DNA of 5,126 nucleotides, taken from Actinomycetes bacterium. GTDB taxonomy: Bacteria > Actinomycetota > Acidimicrobiia > Acidimicrobiales > RAAP-2. The stretch is taken from contig JANXTQ010000227.1 in assembly GCA_025352305.1 (NCBI GenBank), forward strand, positions 1 to 5,126, read 5' to 3'. The position numbers and the translations under genes are program-made. The notes below the pieces were generated by a model. The model did no database searches. It saw only the letters and a program-made list of their open reading frames with translations, and was not told the DNA's origin. Shown here in pieces: positions 1 through 5,126 of this stretch (position 1 is the stretch's first letter; each line of letters opens with the position of its first letter).

Positions 1-1241
1 TCGTCGCTGATCCCAATCAGGCTTCATTGCTGGGCTTTCGTGACCACCCCTTTCGCCGAGGAACCGACGGCGAGCACGGAACCTCCAAACGAATGCACGG
101 TTCGAGAGGTAAAGAATTAGTCGTCAAGGTGCCCGTTGGAACAGTGGTGACGGACGCTGACGGCACGGTGCTCGTTGATATGAGCGGTCCCGGCGACCGC
201 TGGCTCGCGGCCGAAGGTGGTCTCGGGGGCCAGGGCAATGCGCGTTTTCTATCCAACCGTCGACGCGCGCCCGCCTTTGCCGAACAGGGTGAGCGTGGCG
301 CCGAGCACTGGTTGAACCTCGAACTGAAGCTGAAGGCGGACGTTGCGATCATTGGATTTCCCAACGTCGGCAAGTCCACTCTGATTGCGCGCGTGTCAGC
401 GGCTCGTCCCAAGATTGCCGACTACCCCTTTACGACGTTGGTTCCGAACTTAGGAGTGGTGCGCGTGGGGACTCGAGCGGGACGCCGAGAGGACGCAACG
501 GAGTTTGTCATGGCCGACATTCCGGGTCTCATTGAAGGGGCGGCGGAGGGTCGCGGACTCGGACACGACTTTTTGCGCCACGTCGAACGTGCTCGAGTGC
601 TCTGCGTGCTGATTGACCTGGTGCCGGACGTGGTTGCCTCACCTCAGGAGCAGTGCGACGTGCTGCTGCGCGAACTCGGTGACTATCAGGCCGATCTCGT
701 CGAGCGCCCTCGCATCATTGTGGGCTCGCGCGCCGATCTCGCAGAAGTGGATCAGTCGATTCTTGATGACGCCGGTGTGGCCTTCGCGGTGTCATCGGTG
801 ACCGGTGAGGGAATTGATCGACTGATGGCGGAGCTGGCGCGTCTCGTCAACGAGGCGCGTGCGGATGAGACGGCTCGCCACGACCACGAGATCGTGGTTC
901 ATCGACCGGTCCCCGACGAAGTGCGCGTACACAAACTCGGTGAGCGCTCCTGGGAAGTTGTTGGTCGCGCGGCGCAGCGTGCCGTTCGCTTTAGCGATCT
1001 GACCGACGACGAGGCGCTGGCCGAAGTGGTCTCGCGTCTAAAAGCCCTGGGCGTTGATCGCCTGCTCAGTCGCGCCGGCGTACGTGACGGCGACGTCGTT
1101 ACGGTCGGCACCCTCGCCTTTGAGTGGTGGAAGGACGCGGCGGGATACGGCCTCGACCGTGGGAATCACCACCGCGCCACGCGCCGCGAACGCCTCGCAC
1201 GCAGCGGACGCCTCGGCGAGGAGAATCGTGGCGACGACTGA
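1..1241 (+). CDS. obg: Obg/CgtA family ribosome-associated GTPase, 5'-truncated by the window edge
   Basis: Obg is a conserved GTPase that binds the large ribosomal subunit and links ribosome maturation to growth and stress. The reading frame is open from base 3, and the first residues (VADPNQASLLGF) already match the middle of the glycine-rich Obg fold, so the true start lies upstream, by roughly 48 codons judging from Bacillus and E. coli Obg. The visible fragment has 412 residues. The rest of the Obg fold (GGLGGQGNARF) is followed by the G domain: G1 GFPNVGKST at fragment residue 118, switch I DYPFTTL near 140, G3 DIPG at 172, and G5-like SSVTGEG at 264. The G4 position reads SRAD at 242 instead of NKxD. 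An OCT domain spans about 298-378 and ends in FEWWKD; a basic then mixed tail of about 34 residues follows. The last codons overlap proB by 14 bases. The TTG at base 27 is an internal leucine codon, not the start. Family assignment is secure; the precise function in this organism is inferred from the family. Confidence 0.97.
   Translation, partial: VADPNQASLLGFRDHPFRRGTDGEHGTSKRMHGSRGKELVVKVPVGTVVTDADGTVLVDMSGPGDRWLAAEGGLGGQGNARFLSNRRRAPAFAEQGERGAEHWLNLELKLKADVAIIGFPNVGKSTLIARVSAARPKIADYPFTTLVPNLGVVRVGTRAGRREDATEFVMADIPGLIEGAAEGRGLGHDFLRHVERARVLCVLIDLVPDVVASPQEQCDVLLRELGDYQADLVERPRIIVGSRADLAEVDQSILDDAGVAFAVSSVTGEGIDRLMAELARLVNEARADETARHDHEIVVHRPVPDEVRVHKLGERSWEVVGRAAQRAVRFSDLTDDEALAEVVSRLKALGVDRLLSRAGVRDGDVVTVGTLAFEWWKDAAGYGLDRGNHHRATRRERLARSGRLGEENRGDD
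1218..1223 (+). promoter_or_regulatory. Shine-Dalgarno site for proB, inside the end of obg
   Basis: GAGGAG lies 4 bases before the GTG at 1228. The spacing is slightly short, but it is the only good Shine-Dalgarno match close to the place where ProB homology begins. It decides the start in favour of GTG 1228 over the long in-frame extension that reaches back into obg. Confidence 0.6.
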
Positions 1242-2304
1242 GACCGTGGTCGTAAAGATCGGTACGTCGTCGGTTACTACGGCCACCGGGCAGATTGACC
1301 ACGAGGTTCTCAACTGGCTCGCCCGCGACGTCTGCGAGCTCAGAGCGCAGGGCGGTCGCGTCGTTCTTGTTACCTCGGGCGCCATCACCGCCGGGTGGGC
1401 TGAGGTCGGCGCGCAGCGTCCTCGACCGAGTGACGCCGTGACCTTGCAGGCGGTGTCGGCCGTTGGCCAGCCCCTACTCATGCAGGCCTGGCGACGGGCA
1501 TTTTCTGCGAGCGACGTGAGCGTTGGTCAGGTGCTGCTCGCACCGCTCGACTTTGCTCACCGCGCCCAGTACTTGCACGCGCGCGGAACAATTAACGCCC
1601 TGCTCGATCTCGGGGTCGTGCCGATTATCAATGAGAACGACGCGGTGGCCGACGAAGAGATTCGTTACGGCGACAACGACCGATTGGCGGCACTCGTCGC
1701 CAATTTGGTCGCGGCGCAGTTGTTAGTTCTATTGACTGATACGGCGGGACTGCTCACCGCGGACCCCGCACTCGATCCGACTGCGTCGCTCATTGAAGAG
1801 GTCGTCGCCATTGACCGTGGCCTCGAAGCGTTAGCGGGATTGAGCCACGGTCGCGTGGGCAGCGGGGGAATGAGTTCCAAACTCGCCGCCGCGCGAATCG
1901 CGACGTGGTCCGGTGTCGAAACCGTTATTGCGCCCGCGCGCTGTGAACGGCCGCTGCTCGCCGTCACTGAGCGCACCGCCGGCGTCGGTACGCGTTTTGT
2001 CGCGCGCACGGAGCGACTCAGTGCGAGAAAAGCCTGGATTGCCTTTGCCGCTGCGTCGCGTGGTCGCGTCGTGATCAACGAGGGTGCCGTCAGCGCTCTC
2101 GTTCACTCGGGGCGCAGTTTGCTCAGCGTCGGGGTCCTCAGCAGTTCGGGCAGTTTCGTCGACGGCGATGCACTCGACATTGTTGACGAAGCCGGTGCGC
2201 TCGTGGCGAAGGGGCTCGCTCGTTTTTCCAGTGACGCGTCGTCGCCGTTCGACGAGGTCTACGTGCACCGAGACGACCTCGTCGTGTTACAGAGCGCCCA
2301 ATGA
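1228..2304 (+). CDS. proB: Glutamate 5-kinase (gamma-glutamyl kinase) with C-terminal PUA domain
   Basis: ProB phosphorylates L-glutamate with ATP to gamma-glutamyl phosphate, the first and normally proline-inhibited step of proline synthesis in the cytoplasm. From GTG 1228 the protein has 358 residues, close to the 367 of E. coli. The amino acid kinase domain shows VVVKIGTSS with Lys10, TSGAI with Ser50-Gly51-Ala52, NENDAV with Asn135 and Asp138, YGDND ending at Asp151, LLTDTAGLLTADP, and the GSGGM-SSK loop with Lys218. All line up with E. coli ProB at an offset of zero or one residue. Asp108 and Glu144 match E. coli Asp107 and Glu143, positions linked to proline feedback. A PUA domain fills about 278-352, with VHRDDLVVL close to the end. 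The frame stays open another 58 codons upstream, but that stretch is the shadow of obg and has no ProB similarity. The gene overlaps obg by 14 bases and is followed 19 bases later by proA. Confidence 0.96.
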   Translation: MATTETVVVKIGTSSVTTATGQIDHEVLNWLARDVCELRAQGGRVVLVTSGAITAGWAEVGAQRPRPSDAVTLQAVSAVGQPLLMQAWRRAFSASDVSVGQVLLAPLDFAHRAQYLHARGTINALLDLGVVPIINENDAVADEEIRYGDNDRLAALVANLVAAQLLVLLTDTAGLLTADPALDPTASLIEEVVAIDRGLEALAGLSHGRVGSGGMSSKLAAARIATWSGVETVIAPARCERPLLAVTERTAGVGTRFVARTERLSARKAWIAFAAASRGRVVINEGAVSALVHSGRSLLSVGVLSSSGSFVDGDALDIVDEAGALVAKGLARFSSDASSPFDEVYVHRDDLVVLQSAQ

Positions 2305-2323
2305 GCCGCATTAGCCTTGTCCA

Positions 2324-3559
2324 ATGTCGAGTGACCTTTTAGCGCAGCAGGGCGAGCGCGTAAAAAGGGCCGCTCGCGTGCTGGCACTCAGTTCCAACGA
2401 GGTCCGCTGCGCGGTGCTAGTCGGCGTCGCCGCCCAGTTGACTGCTCGCAGCGCCGATATTTTGGCGGCCAATCAGGCCGATCTGGAGCAGTACAACGAA
2501 CTCGGGCCGGGGCGGGACCGTTTGGCGTTGAGTGAACCGCGCATTCGCGCCATGGCCGACGCCGTTCGCGCAGTGAGTCAACTGAGCGACCCGCTCTATG
2601 AAGTAACGGAACAACGAACGTTGGCCAACGGGCTAGAAGTAGAGCAACTTCGAGTGCCACTCGGTGTCGTTGGGGTCATCTACGAGAATCGACCCAACGT
2701 CACCACTGATGTTGCCGCGTTGTGCATCAGAAGTGGCAACGCCGCGTTCCTGCGCGGTTCACGCAGCGCGCAGCGCACCAATGAACTGCTGGTGCAGATC
2801 TGGGCCAGCGCTCTCGAGCGAGGCGGACTGCCCTCTGACGCAGTGGCGCTCGTCCAGGACAGCTCGCACGACGCCGCGGCGCGATTTATGGGTCTCAGTG
2901 GGGTCATTGACTGTCTGATTCCTCGCGGTGGGCCGAGCCTCATTCGCGCCATGCGCGAACACGCCCGGGTTCCCTACGTGCTCGACGGCGACGGCAACTG
3001 TCACGTCTACGTCGACGCCGCGGCGGACTTGGAGATGGCCCTCGCCATCGTGATTAATGCCAAGACCTCACGTCCCGGGGTGTGCAACGCCGCCGAGACA
3101 CTGCTCGTGCACCACGAGGTGGCCCCCACATTTTTGACAATGGTTGACAAGTCACTGTCAGAGGTAGAGCTGCGCGTGGACGAGCGCGCTCAAAAAATTC
3201 TGCCTCACTGCACCTTGGCCACCAACGAGGACTTCGCCACGGAGTTTTTGGATTTGGTTTTGGCGGTAGGGATCGTGGACTCACTGGACGAAGCCATGGA
3301 GCACGTGTCGCGATTCAGCTCGGGACACTCCGAAGCCATTGTTACCAACGATGAGAACGCCGCACGTCGCTGGATTCGTGAAGTGGACGCCGCGGCGGTG
3401 CTCGTAAACGCGTCGACGCGCTTTATCGACGGCGCTGAACTGGGCCTCGGCGCGGAAGTGGGAATATCCACGCAGAAACTTCACGCTCGCGGTCCAATGG
3501 GACTGCGCCAACTGACGTGTTTGAAATGGGTTGTTAAAGGAAAGGGACAGATTCGATGA
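2324..3559 (+). CDS. proA: Glutamate-5-semialdehyde dehydrogenase (gamma-glutamyl phosphate reductase)
   Basis: ProA reduces gamma-glutamyl phosphate with NADPH to glutamate-5-semialdehyde, which cyclises to pyrroline-5-carboxylate. The unstable intermediate comes from ProB, so the adjacency fits a functional unit. The protein has 411 residues against 417 in E. coli and is full length. It belongs to the aldehyde dehydrogenase superfamily: ENRPNVTTDVAALC and the FLRGSRSA segment belong to the cofactor-binding half, LIPRGGPSLI carries Arg201-Gly202-Gly203, and the catalytic cysteine is Cys254 in SRPGVCNAAET. A late ELGLGAEVGISTQKLHARGP block, typical of ProA, ends in GLRQLTCLKWVVKG. ATG 2324 is the only reasonable start, since an in-frame stop sits at 2312-2314. 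No clear Shine-Dalgarno sequence precedes it, so initiation probably depends on ribosomes finishing proB. The stop overlaps the next start as ATGA. Confidence 0.97.
   Translation: MSSDLLAQQGERVKRAARVLALSSNEVRCAVLVGVAAQLTARSADILAANQADLEQYNELGPGRDRLALSEPRIRAMADAVRAVSQLSDPLYEVTEQRTLANGLEVEQLRVPLGVVGVIYENRPNVTTDVAALCIRSGNAAFLRGSRSAQRTNELLVQIWASALERGGLPSDAVALVQDSSHDAAARFMGLSGVIDCLIPRGGPSLIRAMREHARVPYVLDGDGNCHVYVDAAADLEMALAIVINAKTSRPGVCNAAETLLVHHEVAPTFLTMVDKSLSEVELRVDERAQKILPHCTLATNEDFATEFLDLVLAVGIVDSLDEAMEHVSRFSSGHSEAIVTNDENAARRWIREVDAAAVLVNASTRFIDGAELGLGAEVGISTQKLHARGPMGLRQLTCLKWVVKGKGQIR
3536..3547 (+). promoter_or_regulatory. Purine-rich Shine-Dalgarno region for the MoxR-type ATPase gene
   Basis: AAAGGAAAGGGA lies in the last codons of proA, and its GGGA ends 8 bases before ATG 3556. 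This is the strongest ribosome binding site in the window and fixes the start at the ATGA overlap. The downstream gene can therefore probably recruit ribosomes itself as well as through coupling. Confidence 0.6.
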
Positions 3560-4503
3560 GTGCGATTGATCCGCGCCAGGAGCTCGCCGAGCGCTTGGGG
3601 CTAAGCGAAATTCCGCCGGCCAGATTCGACTCACCGGGCGACGTCGCGACGCGTCTGCGCGCGAGCGACTACTTGACCGACGACTCGATTGCGTCAGTGT
3701 GCTTTTTGGCCGACCGATTGGCGAAACCGGTGCTCGTCGAGGGCCCCGCGGGGACGGGAAAAACGGCGTTGGCCCAAGCGGTCGCCAAGGCGACCGGCGC
3801 ACGACTGATTCGTCTGCAGTGTTACGAAGGACTCGATGAGTCCAAGGCCCTCTACGAGTGGAACTACCGCAAACAGTTACTGCGCATTCAGGCCGGTCGG
3901 CCCGAGGGCGAAGGCACCGAAGAGTGGAAAGCCCTCGAAGAGGACATTTTCGCCGAAGAGTTCCTACTGACGCGTCCGTTGCTCGAAGCCATTCGCGCTC
4001 GTGAGCCCGTGGTGCTGTTGATTGATGAGATCGACCGAGTGGAACTGGAAACCGAAGCGCTCCTGCTCGAAATTCTTTCCGAGTATCAGGTGTCGATTCC
4101 CGAACTGGGCACCGTTCGCGCCACCCAGATTCCCATGGTGTTTTTGACGTCGAACAACACTCGCGAACTGTCCGAAGCGTTGAAGCGTCGCTGTCTCTAC
4201 CTCTTTGTTGGTTATCCGGACTTAGAGCGCGAGCGCGACATCATTCTCAACCGGGTGCCCGGTATTTCGCTCAACCTGGCCGAACAGATTGCACGCGTCG
4301 TGCGATCACTTCGATCCCTGGACTTAAAAAAGGCCCCGTCAGTCGCTGAGACTCTCGACTGGGCTCGCACGCTGGTCGTGCTCGGCAAGAGCGAAATTGG
4401 CGACCAGGACGCGGCAGCGACCTTGCACATCTTGCTCAAGTATCAAAGTGACATCGAAAAGGCGACCAAGGAACTCCTCGGACGGGTCAAGCCGCTTGCT
4501 TAA
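3556..4503 (+). CDS. MoxR family AAA+ ATPase (CoxD-like)
   Basis: This is a 315-residue cytoplasmic AAA+ ATPase of the MoxR group. Walker A is GPAGTGKT at 63-70; Walker B is VVLLIDEID with Asp157-Glu158; sensor 1 is FLTSNN with Asn200-Asn201; arginine-finger candidates are Arg211-Arg212 in LKRRCLYLF; and the sensor 2 region is KKAPSVAETLDWA at 258-270. The segment LQCYEGLDESKALYEWNYRKQ after Walker A, and the SVAETLDWA signature, recall CoxD-type proteins that accompany CoxE VWA proteins. MoxR ATPases are known to act with VWA partners as chaperones or activators, for example in maturation of CO dehydrogenase, methanol dehydrogenase or nitric oxide reductase. The gene overlaps proA by 4 bases and a CoxE-like gene begins before its stop, so the pair is kept together. 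The client is unknown: no cox structural gene is in the window. The name coxD is withheld because a CO dehydrogenase link is not shown. Confidence 0.93.
   Translation: MSAIDPRQELAERLGLSEIPPARFDSPGDVATRLRASDYLTDDSIASVCFLADRLAKPVLVEGPAGTGKTALAQAVAKATGARLIRLQCYEGLDESKALYEWNYRKQLLRIQAGRPEGEGTEEWKALEEDIFAEEFLLTRPLLEAIRAREPVVLLIDEIDRVELETEALLLEILSEYQVSIPELGTVRATQIPMVFLTSNNTRELSEALKRRCLYLFVGYPDLERERDIILNRVPGISLNLAEQIARVVRSLRSLDLKKAPSVAETLDWARTLVVLGKSEIGDQDAAATLHILLKYQSDIEKATKELLGRVKPLA
4480..4486 (+). promoter_or_regulatory. Weak Shine-Dalgarno candidate for the CoxE-like gene
   Basis: GGACGGG ends 9 bases before TTG 4496. It is an imperfect match, but it sits at a workable distance and supports the TTG start. 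Coupling to the end of the ATPase gene probably contributes as well. Confidence 0.35.
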
Positions 4504-5126
4504 CGTTCTGGGCGATTTCATTGCTGAACTGCGCGCTGCGGGATTAGCAATTTCCATGACGGAGCACGTCGACGCCGCTCGCGCCATGACGGTGATCGAC
4601 CTCGGTGAACGTGAGCTCGTGCGCGTCACCCTGCAAGCAACGTTGGTTAAAGACGGCGACCACATCCCGGCCTTCAATAGTGCCTTCGACGTGTTCTTCG
4701 CAATGAGAAACGTGTCGCCCGAGTCACTGCTCGAGATGGGCGAGGACGGGAGTGACTCCGAGGACGCCGAGGGATCAAACGATCAGGCTTCGGGACTGCG
4801 TGGATCCGGACGGCCAATGGGTATGGGTTCGGGCTCGGCCACGTCGATGAGCGCCGAAGAACTGGCCATGATGCTCTTTCGCGCCCTGCGCGATAACGAT
4901 TCAGCAATGATGCGCGACGGTGCCAGCGAAGCGGTTACCCGTTACGCCGGCATGGAGCCCGGTCGTCCCGTCGGCGGCACGTACTACCTGTACCGCACGC
5001 TACGAAACCTGGACCTCGATTCGCTGTACGACCAACTGGTGGGTCTGCAGTTAGCCGAACACCAACAGGACGATCAGTTGGGACAACGACTCGCGCGTGA
5101 TGAGGCCAAGGCGCGCATCGAGGCAC
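4496..5126 (+). CDS. CoxE-like VWA-domain protein, N-terminal part, cut by the right window edge
   Basis: An open frame of 210 codons continues to the window edge without a stop. The N-terminal helical region (LGDFIAELRAAGLAISMTEHVDAARAM, then LQATLVKDGDHIPAFNSAFDVFF) matches the opening of CoxE-type VWA proteins, as does the later RYAGMEPGRPVGGTYYLYRTL around residues 149-167. Residues about 83-119 form a low-complexity linker, acidic at first and then rich in Gly, Ser and Met. The VWA core with its metal-binding DxSxS motif should lie beyond base 5126 and cannot be checked. TTG 4496 is chosen because the family's first helix begins right after it and a weak Shine-Dalgarno sequence precedes it; ATG 4556 would remove that helix, and GTG 4448 would add a Ser/Arg-rich stretch. 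The start overlaps the ATPase stop by 8 bases. In known systems the VWA protein binds the MoxR ring and presents the client, which is the likely role here. Confidence 0.8.
   Translation, partial: MLNVLGDFIAELRAAGLAISMTEHVDAARAMTVIDLGERELVRVTLQATLVKDGDHIPAFNSAFDVFFAMRNVSPESLLEMGEDGSDSEDAEGSNDQASGLRGSGRPMGMGSGSATSMSAEELAMMLFRALRDNDSAMMRDGASEAVTRYAGMEPGRPVGGTYYLYRTLRNLDLDSLYDQLVGLQLAEHQQDDQLGQRLARDEAKARIEA

Noticed and set aside
27..29. TTG as a start codon for Obg
   Set aside because: The frame is open to the window edge, and the residues before it (VADPNQAS) continue the Obg fold, so the codon is an internal leucine.
1054..1227. Long N-terminal extension of ProB from ATG 1054
   Set aside because: The extension lies wholly within the obg coding region, has no ProB similarity, and a GTG with GAGGAG upstream sits exactly where homology begins.
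2870..3397. Twelve-base sequence GACGCCGCGGCG present three times in proA (2870, 3014, 3386)
   Set aside because: Each copy is in frame and encodes Asp-Ala-Ala-Ala; in GC-rich DNA this is codon choice rather than a repeat family.
3281..3802. Minus-strand open frame of 173 codons across the proA/ATPase junction
   Set aside because: It is antisense to two well-supported genes, its product is Arg/Ser/Pro-rich low-complexity sequence typical of GC-rich shadow frames, and it resembles no family I recognise.
4674..5126. Minus-strand frames opposite the CoxE-like gene
   Set aside because: They are Arg/Pro-rich shadows of a coding frame with good family similarity on the plus strand.
3556..5126. 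Calling the last two genes coxD and coxE of a CO dehydrogenase operon
   Set aside because: No coxL, coxM, coxS or other CO dehydrogenase gene is in the window, and MoxR-VWA pairs of this type are widespread outside cox operons.

Overview
This window is one continuous plus-strand gene cluster with no non-coding stretch longer than about 20 bases. In order it holds: the Obg GTPase (5' end missing, beginning before the window), glutamate 5-kinase (proB), glutamate-5-semialdehyde dehydrogenase (proA), a MoxR/CoxD-type AAA+ ATPase, and the N-terminal 210 residues of a CoxE-type VWA-domain protein that runs off the right edge. The junctions are -14, +19, -4 and -8 bases, so the five genes read as a single translationally coupled operon. 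No promoter, terminator, RNA gene, mobile element, CRISPR array or notable repeat was seen.

The organism is most likely a fairly GC-rich actinobacterium (about 60% GC by eye). The support is the obg-proB-proA order, the OCT domain at the C-terminus of Obg, actinobacterial-style ProB sequence near the PUA domain, and GTG/TTG starts. The class Acidimicrobiia is my best guess, from the general feel of the proteins and the MoxR-VWA pair next to proA. That is an inference without a database comparison.

Functionally, the left part is housekeeping. Obg is a ribosome-associated GTPase, and ProB plus ProA convert glutamate to glutamate-5-semialdehyde, the first two steps of proline synthesis; the third enzyme, ProC, is not here. 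The catalytic and substrate-binding residues I could check in ProB and ProA are present. The right part is a MoxR AAA+ ATPase with its usual partner, a CoxE-like VWA protein. Such pairs act as chaperone-like or metal-insertion/activation machines on a client complex. The client is not visible here: no CO dehydrogenase or other cox genes are in the window. This pair, joined to proA by an ATGA overlap, is the least understood part of the window. A second point worth checking is the degenerate G4 motif of Obg (Ser-Arg-Ala-Asp in place of Asn-Lys-x-Asp).
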